In this document: positions 22,612-33,760 of the stretch, in pieces | Numbering within the stretch: position 1 is the first letter of the stretch | Layout: the number at the start of each line of letters is the position of its first letter | Source of the DNA: Mytilus trossulus | Lineage: Eukaryota; Mollusca; Bivalvia; Mytilida; Mytilidae | Length of the DNA stretch: 64,000 bases | Assembly: GCF_036588685.1 (NCBI RefSeq) | Contig: NC_086374.1 | Location: 89,274,059 to 89,338,058, forward strand | Reading direction: 5' to 3' | Translations under genes and position numbers: made by a program | The notes under the pieces: model-generated | Databases searched by the model: none | Told to the model about the DNA's origin: nothing | Seen by the model: the letters and a program-made list of their open reading frames with translations, nothing else

Positions 22612-23659
22612 CAGACAAACAATAAATTTCATAAATAAAGTCTGCAAACTAAAATGTCTATCAAATTCATGTATCTGCATCAATACGCACACAAAATCCA
22701 AATGTCAGGATCAAACATTAAATCAAATATACATCAGTTAAAGTTGAAGCACGAGAATGTTCAAGGAGATCACAACACCAGTCTGATACCCTCCTCCTCC
22801 CTTCGAAAACAAATGTAAATGAAATAACATTTGATACCTAATGTTCAGATTGAATGTCTTTGAAACACATGTAATTATATCCATTTAAAATTAATGTCAC
22901 TGTTTAACACATACACGGATACACATCGGGATTAGCTTCATCTGTTAACGAACGCGACTTTAAGTCCTCTTGGTATATAGGTAGGCTTCTGAATCAGTGG
23001 TACGGCATATAGGGTAACGGCAAAGCTAACGGTTGAAATCCAACATGAAAAGTTATACCAGGCAATGTCCACCAATGTTGATCTCACAGTGGCACGTTTG
23101 ATGTGTACCACCGGGTTATATTACTGCAATCCAACGTTGTTGATAACGGTAACACAGACGTTGTGCCACCGGAGATGGATCGGGTCCATCTATATGCAAG
23201 GTTCTCAAAATAAAGTTGGACGATGCCCATCTTAATTGCAAGGTTCTAAATAATGGATTAGATCCATCTGTATGAGCTAGAAGTGTTCCTAACTTCAAGC
23301 TTAACGTTCACTCTATTGGTTTCTGCCATGACAAAAGTCAAGAAGTCGGACTCTCATAAACTCCCTAAATATTTAATATTTAGCTAGAGATTACGATCCA
23401 GACAAACGAGCAACAACTCATAAAACAAACCAATTCCTACTAAAACTAGCTAACAGTCTACACTTCAAACTAAACAGAAGATCAGCCATAAATCAAGCCA
23501 GTATTTAAATGAAAAATAAAACAAGTTGGGATGTGCAACATCCCTCCCTTTGAAAAAGAAAAACCAAACAGCCCAAACTGAGAGGCATGACACCCCTGAG
23601 TACATTGAAATAAATATGAAGTACAACTATAAATATAAAACACAATGTAAAAACAACCA

Positions 23660-24457
23660 TTAAACAAAGGTTACACAATCTGAACTACAATTATCATTCT
23701 TTAACATCTCGCCTATTTCTGAGATCTTCGCTTGACTATCTGCAGACCTGTAATCTCTAGAATGACATATCGAAGACGCGTTGGAACACTTAGACCTGAC
23801 ATGACCTAACTGATGACATTTAAAACATCTCTTTGGTTTACGTTTCCTTCGTGATCTTAATCGCCTCCTCAATATATTAATCAAAATTTCAAAACTGTTA
23901 TGAACTGATTTACAACAATCTAAACTTTCTGTCTCATCAATAATCTCAGGATCACCAGAAAAATGAACAGCTTCATATTCAATAGCTAGTGATACCGTCT
24001 CGTCTAAACTATGAGGGTGCTTAAATGTGACAAATTTAGCCATCTCAATATTCAAAAATGATGTAAGTAAGTCAATAAAATACGAATCCAAATCAGAAAA
24101 ATTATCAGGATAAGCCTTATGAGCTAGTATCTTAAAACGCTGACCAAAATCAGAAATTGTTTCATTTTCCTTTAAACTGCAAACTCGCAGTTGAAATTTA
24201 AAATATGCCACCCTCTCCTTAGGATTGAACCTCTGAATAAGAACATTTTTCAAGCAGTCATAATCATACAACTGTAGCCTTTTTAAGAAACGTAAAGTAG
24301 TTTGAGCATCACCTCTCAGATTCATTATCAACTGACATGCCATCTCAAATTCATTCCACTGATTCCATAGAGAAACCGTCTCAAAATGAACAAAATAATC
24401 AGTAATATCAATGCTGATACCATCAAACAAACAAGGTTTTTCTTCAAACCTAATCAT
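23660..24457 (-). CDS. gag: retrotransposon Gag with CCHC zinc knuckle
   Basis: 265 codons. The first 170 residues resemble the retrotransposon Gag capsid region (NQWNEFEMACQLIMNLRGDA, LIQRFNPKERVAYFKFQL, DFGQRFKILAHKAYPD). A very basic stretch (RRRLRSRRKRKPKR) then leads into one zinc knuckle CFKCHQLGHVRSKC (about residues 211-224, C-x2-C-x4-H-x4-C). The last 40 residues have no pol similarity and end with a stop. The frame is uninterrupted, in line with the near-identical LTRs. Its role is to package the element RNA; enzymes would have to come from elsewhere. Ty3/Gypsy-like affiliation is likely but not proven. Confidence 0.85.
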   Translation of the reverse strand: MIRFEEKPCLFDGISIDITDYFVHFETVSLWNQWNEFEMACQLIMNLRGDAQTTLRFLKRLQLYDYDCLKNVLIQRFNPKERVAYFKFQLRVCSLKENETISDFGQRFKILAHKAYPDNFSDLDSYFIDLLTSFLNIEMAKFVTFKHPHSLDETVSLAIEYEAVHFSGDPEIIDETESLDCCKSVHNSFEILINILRRRLRSRRKRKPKRCFKCHQLGHVRSKCSNASSICHSRDYRSADSQAKISEIGEMLKNDNCSSDCVTFV

Positions 24458-24646
24458 GACTATAAATATACATTTACAAAATAAACCAAACTATGAAAAT
24501 AAAATACCCCACGAACAACTATTCAAAACTGCTCTGATGAGGACTGTCATATCCAGTGGCACCAAACATTGACTCAAATGTATGTTCCATTTCTTATAAA
24601 TAATTTGGTTCAGTTACAAACCAGAAAAGCTGCTTTAGAATTCCAC

Positions 24647-24664
24647 ACCCCACCCGCACTACCA
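24647..24664 (-). other. candidate primer binding site
   Basis: Two bases after the 5' LTR the minus strand reads TGGTAGTGCGGGTGGGGT. TGG at the start fits pairing with a tRNA 3' CCA. I cannot name the tRNA without a search. Confidence 0.5.
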
Positions 24665-24666
24665 AA

Positions 24667-25260
24667 TGTAGCAGGAACAATTCTGCCTAAGATTCGGGAG
24701 CGCGGACCACAGCTAATTCTAGTTTGTAAACTGATGTGCGGAAAACGACTGATGCCAAAAGTGATGAGCTGTAATATATCTAAGTAAATGAAAACCCAAA
24801 ACTGAAAACAATAAATAATTTAATCATCAAAGTACAACTGTTATCATGTATATCATGTAAAGCCAAAAGGGTAGAAATGGAGCATTCAATGACTTCAAAT
24901 TAACCGTACTAAGGAGGCATGTAGCTAATGCACTTACCTATTGGAAACTGGTTGGAAAGCTTGGCTTTCCTTGGTGGGACTGAATGTCAGTCCTCAGAGG
25001 ATTCAAAGTATGAATCTAAAAGAAGTTATATAAAATCTATAAGTCTCTCACCGAAGGTATCCAGAGAAGTTGCAACGATGCAAATATTAAACTTTACAAT
25101 TAAAATAAATACCTTTAACTAATGATTTCAAATAGCAAAAGCTATGCAATTTAACAAATATATGCGGAATAAACTTCATGTAAATTCTTAAATAAGAAAT
25201 ATGAAATTTATAGTTTTAAACAAGGGAAATAATTATGACATAATAATCCTAACTGCTACA
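24667..25260 (-). repeat. LTR (5' LTR relative to gag)
   Basis: 594 bases, TG...CA ends, same length as the partner LTR. The minus-strand gag lies downstream of it. Confidence 0.9.
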
Positions 25261-25382
25261 ATACCATAATATGTCTTGTGAACAGGCGTTTAAAAATCAA
25301 CATAAACAAAACAACAAAAAACACTAGAAGAAAAAGGATCTATGTTTGACGTGACATGCTTCTACATTTTCTTAGCTGGCTT

Positions 25383-26741
25383 TCACTCAATACAAAACAT
25401 AGCGATAGCAACAACTGTCATAACAAAGAGATTTGAATAGATACAGTTTCCATCATTTCTTTCATTTTCGTCGTCTATTTCGTCTCCATTATCTCTTTCG
25501 TAGTCTCTTGAAAGCAATGAAACGGATAAGACAGGGTGTTCAAAACCCTGTTTCGATTCTAAAACTCCATCTGCGTATGTCCAAAAGTCTCCAGAAGAAA
25601 GTTTCAGTTGACCATTATCTGCTAAAAGAACTTCAGGAAATACATACCTAGTTTCGAACGTCCCCTTTAATTTTATGCTCGTGAAATTGGTCAGTGATTC
25701 TTTTACATTTCGATCTCCACAGCTAGTTCTATTTGCTGTTTTACATTTCAAAAGTGTGCACACTTTTAGGTAGTATGGTTGTACTCTCGACTTGTGAAGG
25801 CCATCGAATGCACCAAACGCAAAATATTCTGAGTCGCTACCTAATCGTTCATAAGACAGAAAGCAGCACAATTTCCCATCACATACACTCACATTTCCCT
25901 TGTTGTTCTGTATAGGAACAAACATAAATGGATCATGTCGAACTTCAGATTTGAACTGTCCGGGACTAGCCGATGACCTTTCTATTTTAAAATCTTGTCT
26001 TTGAAATTTGGTCGTAAATGCGTTTGTCTTTACAACAGTTAAATCAGCAATTAAAAGCTTTCCTCCGTGAGATTCGCTGTAGTGGAAAGCTTTGTAGCCA
26101 GTCGGAGAATATATTCCACTTCCATGAAATCTGCGCATGGGCAGGTTTATATTTGCTGCTAGAAGATTAACCTTCGCGCTTGCCGCAAACGCAGAATGGA
26201 ACTGAATGCCAGCAAGTAAAGGGAGAGCATCCATCCAAGCTGTAGGAAACACAACATTCCCAACACCATCTAAATTCAATACATCGATTGCAGGTGTTTT
26301 GAAAAGAATATCAAAACAGGTAAAAACGGCAAATTTGCCAAATGGGGTATCAAATGTCACCAGTTTTGTTACCGGTGGTACATCAAAATGTTTCTCGTAG
26401 TATAAGTGTTTCTTGTGGTATTTTGCAATTAGATCACCCCAAGGGTTATAAACAACGTTGGTATTGAATTGATAATGTCCGTCTTTAGGACAGTTCGGAT
26501 CTTTTCCAACATCACATGGCTGACGATCACCAAAGTTAACCACCAGATACATTGACGTGTCTTTTGCAAGACAACTTAGATGTCTTTGTATATCTGTGTC
26601 TTTATACTTGTCTGGATGTTGACATGCATTCCAGTTTTCTTCTGGATCAGGAATATATTCAAGATATGATTTTATATCTTCTCGGGAAATCCTCATACCA
26701 ACATAAATTCCATATTCAGGAAATACCATGATATCCACGTT
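25383..26741 (-). CDS. vanin/biotinidase-like amidohydrolase A, exon 2
   Basis: This exon encodes residues 70-521 of a pantetheinase/biotinidase-family protein of the nitrilase superfamily. The acceptor 'taatttcag' precedes 26741, and the exon joins in phase 0 to exon 1 (33153-33359). The catalytic triad is in place: Glu in MVFPEYGIY (about E78), Lys in AKYHKKHLYYEK (about K179) and Cys in FTCFDILF (about C211), very close to the human VNN1 positions E79/K178/C211. FPTAWMDALPLLAGIQFH and SGIYSPTGYKAFHY are further family blocks. The C-terminus ends in a hydrophobic stretch (SNLFVMTVVAIAMFCIE), which suggests GPI anchoring as in vanins. Expected activity is hydrolysis of pantetheine to pantothenate and cysteamine, or of biocytin; the substrate cannot be decided from sequence. 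Total length of about 521 is normal for the family. Confidence 0.93.
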   Translation of the reverse strand, partial: NVDIMVFPEYGIYVGMRISREDIKSYLEYIPDPEENWNACQHPDKYKDTDIQRHLSCLAKDTSMYLVVNFGDRQPCDVGKDPNCPKDGHYQFNTNVVYNPWGDLIAKYHKKHLYYEKHFDVPPVTKLVTFDTPFGKFAVFTCFDILFKTPAIDVLNLDGVGNVVFPTAWMDALPLLAGIQFHSAFAASAKVNLLAANINLPMRRFHGSGIYSPTGYKAFHYSESHGGKLLIADLTVVKTNAFTTKFQRQDFKIERSSASPGQFKSEVRHDPFMFVPIQNNKGNVSVCDGKLCCFLSYERLGSDSEYFAFGAFDGLHKSRVQPYYLKVCTLLKCKTANRTSCGDRNVKESLTNFTSIKLKGTFETRYVFPEVLLADNGQLKLSSGDFWTYADGVLESKQGFEHPVLSVSLLSRDYERDNGDEIDDENERNDGNCIYSNLFVMTVVAIAMFCIE

Positions 26742-26959
26742 CTGAAATTATAGAAAAAGACTTATAACGTAATGTTACGTTAAAATACAAAATATTAATA
26801 TATAATATTAGTACATGTAATAATGGTTAAAAATAGGCTTTCATTGGCTTTAATAATCTGACCCAAATTGTTTTAACATATTCACAGTTGTTATTTGTAA
26901 AATATTTTAAATATATCAAGCAGGGAAACAGTTAAAAGTTTTAATGTCAAATAAAAAAG

Positions 26960-27534
26960 CAAGGATGACATACTAAAACCCTAACGAGAAAGAGTGTGCC
27001 TGATATTCATATGATGATAATATTTTAATCAGTTTAATAGAAGTCTAGAGATGGCATGTCAGTTAGCTGCTAGTAGTCTGTTGTTATTTATGTATTATTG
27101 TCATTTTGTTTATTTTCTTTGGTTACATCTTCTGACATCAGACTCGGACTTCTCTTGAACTGAATTTTAAATGTGCGTATTGTTATGCGTTTACTTTTCT
27201 ACATTGGCTAAAGGTATAGGGAAGGGTTGAGATCTCATAAACATGTTTAACCCCGCCGCATTTTTGCGCCTGTCCCATGTCAGGAACCTCTGGCCTTTGT
27301 TAGTCTTGTATTATTTTAATTTTAGTTTCTTGCGTACAATTTGAAAATTAGTATGGCGTTCATTATCACTGAACTGGTATATATTTGTGTAGGGGCCAGC
27401 TGAAGGACGCCTCCCGGTGCGGGAATTTCTCTCTATATTAAATACATGTTGGTGACCTTCTGCTGTTGTTTTTTCTATGGTCGGGTTGTTGTCTCTTAGA
27501 CACATTCCCAATTTCCATTCTCAATTTTATAAAA
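26960..27534 (-). repeat. dispersed 0.6-kb mussel repeat, intronic
   Basis: Its inverse lies in the intron of copy B at about 52077-52660. Anchors include 'ggttacatcttctgacatca', 'tgcgcctgtcccatgtcagg', 'agctgaaggacgcctcccgg' and the edge 'ccatttccattctcaatttt'. Shorter members lie at 57590-57715, 19655-19710 and 63655-63850. It encodes no protein. Confidence 0.75.
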
Positions 27535-27659
27535 GTTGTAGTTGTAAGAAAGTTGTATCGTACTTCAGATATTGTGGGGTTTATATTTGCAGGGACATAT
27601 AAAACATGTATCTCAACAAATATTTCTATTTGCAAAAGATAAACATGTATATGTTTTAT

Positions 27660-28010
27660 TGTTTCGGAAAAAGGGAGAAGGTTTGGATCCATTAAAACGT
27701 TTAATCCCGCTGCAAATGTTTGCACCTGTCCTAAGTTAGGAATCTGATGTACAGTAGTTGTCGTTTGTTTATGTAATATATACGTGTTTCTCGTTTCTCG
27801 TTTTGTTTATATAGATTAGACCGTTGGTTTTTCCGTTTGAATGGTTTTACACTAGTAATTTTGGGGCCCTTTATAGCTTGTTGTTCGGTGTGAGCCAAGG
27901 CTCCGTGTTGAAGGCCGTACTTAAACTATAATGATTTAATTTTTAAATTGTTATTTGGTAGGAGAGTTGTCTCATTGGCACTCACACCACATCTTCCTAT
28001 ATCTATATAT
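27660..28010 (-). repeat. dispersed repeat, inverted partner of 31815-32165
   Basis: Contains 'gtttaatcccgctgcaaatg', 'cctgtcctaagttaggaatc' and the edge 'ggcactcacaccacatcttc'. The reverse complement occurs 4 kb away in the same intron with only scattered differences, so the two can in principle form a long hairpin in the pre-mRNA. Confidence 0.75.
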
Positions 28011-29332
28011 GTAAGTCTATTTTGGACAAAACAAGTCAGTATATATACAGGAATACAGTACTGAGTTATATATCCCCAAAAATATGTGTCACAGTACACA
28101 TTTTATTTGGAACACACATTCTTCAATCGAGCACAAAATTCATATTTTTAGAGATTTTTTTCCACCAAATAAACTTTAACACAAATATACTTAAAAGGGT
28201 TTGGATAGGTGATCTTATATTTCTTTATTCTTTATTTTCTCGTCATTTGTTTTTTAATCTTTATTCATTTTGATCATTATTCTCTATTCTTCGTATTGAG
28301 CATCCAAAATGTCTCTACATTTTTGCCTTTTTATCTATCTATAACGAGACCAACACATTCAACACGACAAAAATCCTTTTTTGTCGACAGTACAAATATA
28401 CTGTGCATGTTTAATGGCGGCCTCTTGTACATACACTAAAACATTGAACATGTTATGCTTTATATAATAGGGAAATTTCCGTCAAACAGTTTCTGCAGTA
28501 CAAATAAATGTAAATACAGTTTAGCCTGCTTAAAAGAGACCACCTTTATTAAGCAAAACCCTGTGTTATGAGACCATTGATTTTATGTCTCTCTATAGTG
28601 CATTTCATATAGATTGAACCGATATTTAAAGACCACCTGTCTCATGAGACCACATATTTGCTCCCTTGAGTGGTCTTCAAACAGTTTTTCCCCATTTGTT
28701 TGACGTGTGTGAGATTTCAATTTGGCGATTTTTTTAACAACTTTTCGTCTGAAATTACCCTGGAGTTCGGTTATTTTGATATTTAACTTTTTTCGTCATA
28801 TTCCAGATTATATAGAAGTAAGAGGACATGGCATGATTGACAATGAGACTCTCTGCAAGAACCTAATTGATACTGGTATAACAATTCAAACGAGGAAATA
28901 ACGGCCTAGTGTATGTACAAAAAAAATAATGGGAAAAAATATGATACACGCAACCATTGAATATAACAAGCTCCTTACTTGAGACCGGTTAATCTAGTTT
29001 GAAGGCGCCAATCATGTCGACCAAACTTGGGATGTAAAAACAGTAAAACATAAAAACAGACTTTGAACAGTATTTAAAAAAGGCTAAACTCATCAATGGA
29101 TACAAATAGAAATACATCTAACAAAACACAGAGTGGACGTGACACGGTACATATACATCTCTACAAATAAAAAGACCCAGAAAGTACAATTCACAAATCA
29201 AATAACATCTTATAAAAAATCATGCATCTTTGGCTTAAATATCAATCAGTTCTAGAGAATTTAGTGTGAAAACATTAATTTTCAGAAAAAAAACTATGAC
29301 CTTGTGCAATGCCAAGATGTACCGATTATCAG

Positions 29333-29485
29333 GTTATCTGCATGTTGATATCGTAAAATATCAGCTTCGAGACATAATATGAAGCTTTTTGTCGAGTGAG
29401 CGTAGCGAACGAGATCAAAAAGCCTTCATATAATGTCAAGCAGCTGATATTTTACGATATCAACATGCATTTAACCTGATAATCG
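29333..29485. repeat. foldback, 153 bases
   Basis: 'cgattatcaggttatctgca' pairs with the inverse 'tttaacctgataatcg' at the other end; 'gttgatatcgtaaaatatca' is a second strong stem block with its complement at 29441-29463. The loop holds 'gagtgagcgtagcgaacgag', a small palindrome itself. Confidence 0.85.
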
Positions 29486-30004
29486 ATTTATCGGGCTATA
29501 TTTGCGTGTTTCAGAAGTGTTTTCTTTGTTTCACCAGCACACAAAAGATGACTTGATAAGTTCGGGTCAAAGTTATTAACGTCGGTTCAAACATTATATG
29601 ACGTCGCTGATATGTCCGGGTCAAAGTTATTAAGGTAGGGTCAACGTATTTGACGTCACAAATACATGATACGGAATAATATTAAGAGCTGAACAGAGTG
29701 ATATAGACTGTGGGACGCCCGATAAACAGGTATAGCAATGAATGTGCAAATGTATATAAAATAATATTGAATTTGATTTTAATTTATTGATGACAAATAC
29801 AATATTAATACCAAACAAATATATTCAAAGATCTAATTACAGTGTTAAATTTATAGCCTATCAGAAATTTTTTATCAAAAGGATTAATAAGTTTTCTAAG
29901 ATCTTATCTAAATTTTTCCATCACAACATATGTTATAATACGATTCTCTCGTTAAAGTATGTGTGACGGTAGGTGACGAAGAAGAATGAGAATCTTAGAA
30001 TTTG

Positions 30005-30175
30005 CATGATTGTTCAAAAAGAGGGACGAAAGATACCAAAGGGACAGTCAAACTCATAAATCTAAAACAAACTGACAACGCCATGGCTAAAAATGAAAAG
30101 ACAAACAGAAAAACAATAGTACACATGACACAACATAGAAAACTTAAGAATAAACAACACGAACCCCAAGTAGTT
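30005..30175 (-). repeat. 3' tail of the RT-type element, inverted
   Basis: The minus strand carries the 'ccatggcgttgtcagtttgt' tail found at 1050-1125 and 39050-39120, without RT sequence. A 5'-truncated copy. Confidence 0.65.
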
Positions 30176-31814
30176 GTCGCAAAAGCGATTCCTGTTGTAG
30201 TGTTTCCTAGTCGATAACGATGAAGAATTGAATTAAAGTTATATTCCGGTTGATTTACGACATATTTGCTCATTTATTCATACATAACAAAAAAATCCAA
30301 AAAAAACCCAACAATAAGCGAACATAAGAATTTTTTATTTGAAGTTTCTGCATCTTGATTAGATTCGTATCACAGGAATAGATTATCTAAATCGTATTTG
30401 GCACAATTAACATTTTGAAAATTTAGGACATGTATTATTTACTTGATAAAAGGGGGTAAAGTTGCAAGAAGGAATTATTTGTAAATACACCACACTTATC
30501 AAAATTTATAAATTTGAATGTTTATTTTAATTACAAACATAAACATTTTTAAAAATATTGGAAGAAAAATTAAAACATTTATGTGAATGGAAATATAACA
30601 TCACAAACTTTCCTTCATCCTATTTTATACAATGATTAGTTTTAAGATATTATATTAAACAAAATTTCAATTAATTGCATGGTTCCTGTCCTGTATTGGT
30701 ATATGTTAACATCATATTTTTGTTGATTTGTAATTGATAAAGAGGCATGACATTATTGAAATGTGTATGTACAATATATATACCTGAAGTCTTATAACAT
30801 GTAAATAGCACAAAAGAATGCCATTCACATGTAAACTATAGGTTAATCACACAGGATGTCTAAATTATCATGCATTGTAACATTACCAAGAATTATTTCG
30901 GGTTAAAACTAAACCGTATTATCTATTGACCTAAATACAAGCCTATGCAGGTATATGTGTTTTGATTAATGATTCTTGATAATTCATTTGTTATTTTCAT
31001 GTCTGTATAAAATCAAAGAAACATCATAGGCAATCAAAACATTTGCGTCTATATTTTCTTTCTTGGATTTTACAATAAAATCTTTAGTGTCTTGAATGAA
31101 GAATGCATATTTTCTCAATAAATGTTTAAATATTATATCCAAGAATTTGGGGAACAAGTTGGGAATTTGCCTTTGTTAACAATCATGACAATGGAACTAC
31201 CTTTGAGTTGATTTCGTGTATTGTAGGTAGAACATACATATGCCCATGTTGTGGGATATCTCTTTCTGTGTCATCAAATACTTTCTTTTCTTTCTTATAA
31301 AACATTTTTGAAGTATCTCTTCTATTATTTTACTAATTAGATGCAGTATTAGGTTGTCCAAGGTCATCATAATATATGCTACGTAGGTGATTTTCTCCTA
31401 CTCTTGTCTAGTTATTTTTATCTATTAATACTTTCGACAAATTGTCTTTAAATGAGTTCATCTACAAGCTTAATAAAGCAAACCTATTTTTGAAGAGCAT
31501 TGTTTCACTTAGAAGGTGCATGTCCTCGTTTGAATTGTTTGTATTTGTTATTTCGTAGCCGTTTATAGCTAACAACTAGTACGCGGTATTGGTTTTACTC
31601 ATTTTTGAACGCAGTACGACGACCTGTAGTTTAGTAGTTTCTATGTTATTTATATGCCTGTACCAAGTCAGGAATATGAAAGTTGTTGTCCATTCGTTTG
31701 ATGAGTTTTATCAATTGATTTTGCCATTTGACTAGGGACTTTCCGTTTTGAATTTTTCACGGAGCTCAGTATTTTTGTGATTTTACTTTTTGGTATCTTG
31801 TGGAGAGTTGTCTT

Positions 31815-32165
31815 ATATAGATATAGGAAGATGTGGTGTGAGTGCCAATGAGACAACTCTCCATCCAAATAACAATTTAAAAATTAAACCATTATAGGTT
31901 AAAGTACGGCCTTCAACACGGAGCCTTGGCTCACACCGAACAACAAGCTATAAAGGGCCCCAAAATTACTAGTGTAAAACCATTCAAACGGGAAAACCAA
32001 CGGTCTAATCTATATAAACAAAACGAGAAACGAGAAACACGTATATATTACATAAACAAACGACAACTACTGTACTTCAGATTCCTGACTTAGGACAGGT
32101 GCAAACATTTGCAGCGGGATTAAACGTTTTAATGGGCCCAAACCTTCTCCCTTTTTCTGAAACAA
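31815..32165 (+). repeat. dispersed repeat, inverted partner of 27660-28010
   Basis: Starts 'gaagatgtggtgtgagtgcc' and contains 'gagccttggctcacaccgaa' and 'cagcgggattaaacgtttta'. Truncated relatives lie at 42880-43067, 54720-54845 and 55480-55580. Confidence 0.75.
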
Positions 32166-33152
32166 TAGCATAACATCACAACATATAAAAACATACGATA
32201 AAATATCAATTAGCAGACTTAACTCAATCAAAAAACCTCTGATTACACAAAGAACGAATAAATTTGATCTGCGATATCTGAATACAAATGCACAGTTAAT
32301 TAAATATTAGAGACAAACAGTCATGACCAAAAGGCTATCAAACAAATTCAAACACACTGAGAAATATTTAACCAATCAATGTTCACTTTAGAAAAAAACC
32401 GGTTTTTTATAATCTTGAAGTTTATACAAATGTTGTAAGAATAAGTGAAAAATTGAAGATATTACAAATAATCAAAGCTGGTATACAGCCAAGATCCATA
32501 TAAATAAAAAATGACAAAAAAGCATTATAAACAGTATCAACAGGTTATATGTATGTTTATAAATATGTTTATTGTGTTAATACATGTTATTCACAAACAG
32601 TAAAGTTCATACGACAATAACATATTTTATTTGATTTAAATAATATTCATATCGTCCAGAACTTTTAAATAAATTTCCTTTTCAGACATGTCACCATAAA
32701 TAAACATATCATTCCCCACGAGCTGTATACAGTATGCCCTTTATGTATTTTCGCGCGTGCGGCATACAAACAAAATAAATCAAAGTATTTACTAAAATTA
32801 AGGTTCAAACTACCCTAGGATAGTTGACCTTAATATGATTTGACTGTTCTGTTTACATAATTTTTTAAAACTAATTATATACCCCCCTTTTTTGGAGCGG
32901 ACAGGCAAATCCACAGCTGCGAAGTGCCTTCACGTCCATTAGATGAGCAATATATGTGAGATCGACATTTGTATTTTTGTAATTTTATTTTGTTTGTTGT
33001 TTTTAATAAGAAAAAGATTAAAGGCATAAAGACGGCACTACATTTGATTCAACACTGCAAGTTTGTTTTTGTTACATTTATAAAAAAAAAATTGTCGAGT
33101 CATACCTTGATATCAATTATGAACAAATATTTTAAAAAAAAGTATGACATAC

Positions 33153-33359
33153 CTGTTTGCTTGCTATCGTGGCCTGTTCCTTATAAATGTCAACGTTTTT
33201 CATCATGTTTTGTAATGCAGTGGATCTGTTATCCTGGGATCCCCAATCTCTAGGAATAATAACCGCATGTTCATAAACTGCAGCTTTAAAGGTCGATTTT
33301 TGAGAATCGACCAGACAAAAAATAAACACGAGCAAATAATTGCAAAGACACCCCATCAA
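33153..33359 (-). CDS. vanin/biotinidase-like amidohydrolase A, exon 1 (start)
   Basis: 69 codons from ATG at 33357-33359 to the donor CAG|gtatgt. The first 20 residues (MMGCLCNYLLVFIFCLVDSQ) form a signal peptide, so the enzyme enters the secretory pathway. The mature start TFKAAVYEHAVIIPRDW matches the AAVYEH block that opens the vanin/biotinidase nitrilase domain. NMMKNVDIYKEQATIASKQ then leads in phase 0 into exon 2, which begins NVDIMVFPEYG. The first exon of copy B (56349-56555) has the same length and splice site and only a few amino-acid changes. Confidence 0.9.
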
Positions 33360-33444
33360 TATGTTTTTAAGTAATTGAAAATGTCGACCCTCAGTCAGAC
33401 AAATGATACATCCGTTTCCTTTTTAATTTGCTGATCTGAGACTT

Positions 33445-33454
33445 CTATATATAA
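33445..33454 (-). promoter_or_regulatory. TATA box of vanin A
   Basis: The minus strand reads GTTATATATAGAAG about 90 bases before the start codon. The same box lies before copy B (56694-56704), in otherwise drifting sequence, which supports function. Transcription would start about 30 bases further on, near 33415. Confidence 0.6.
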
Positions 33455-33594
33455 CGCTGTGTAATAGTTTTCTACGAACACTGCAGAAATCTCGTGACCG
33501 CATTCCTGGCGAAATAGATCACCGACTCATAATGTATGAAATTGATAACGGACAAGGTTTAAGTATTGCTATCATTACTGTATAAAAAAATTGT

Positions 33595-33760
33595 TTCTTT
33601 ATCAAGGCATAGATTACCTTAGCCGTATTTTGCACAACTTTTCGAATTTTAGATCCTCAACGATCATCAACTTTGTTATTTTTTGGCTTTATAAATATTT
33701 TGATATGAGCGTCATTGATGAGTCTTACATAGGCATGTTTGTTGACATTAGCAACTGTGT
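33595..33760 (+). repeat. dispersed repeat with 'gcatagattaccttagccgt'
   Basis: Related copies lie at 2015-2160, 36125-36250 (inverted), 57240-57440, 58380-58510 (inverted) and 58737-58815 (inverted). Typical words are 'gatgagtctt' and 'aacgcgcgtctg'. The long minus-strand open frame crossing it (33657-34064) has no family features. Confidence 0.6.

Larger units (their letters stand above)
22006..25260 (-). mobile_element. gag-only LTR retrotransposon with near-identical LTRs
   Basis: Two direct repeats of 594 bases (22006-22599 and 24667-25260), each starting TGTAGCAG and ending CTGCTACA, enclose 2067 bases. 'atac' occurs on both sides (22002-22005, 25261-25264), a candidate 4-base target duplication. 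On the minus strand the order is LTR, primer-binding-site candidate, gag, about 1 kb without coding, purine tract, LTR. No protease, reverse transcriptase, RNase H or integrase is present, so it must move with enzymes of a related element. I count about five differences between the LTRs, so insertion is recent. It separates the vanin A gene from its original downstream sequence. Confidence 0.9.
26742..33152 (-). other. intron of vanin A (6.4 kb)
   Basis: Donor gtatgt just below 33153, acceptor 'taatttcag' just above 26741. Parts pair with the intron of copy B: 28370-28500 with 53270-53400, 29780-29910 with 54945-55075, and 32700-33150 with 55880-56340. The rest is filled by dispersed repeats and a foldback. 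No independent gene is recognised; open frames here lack domains. Confidence 0.85.
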
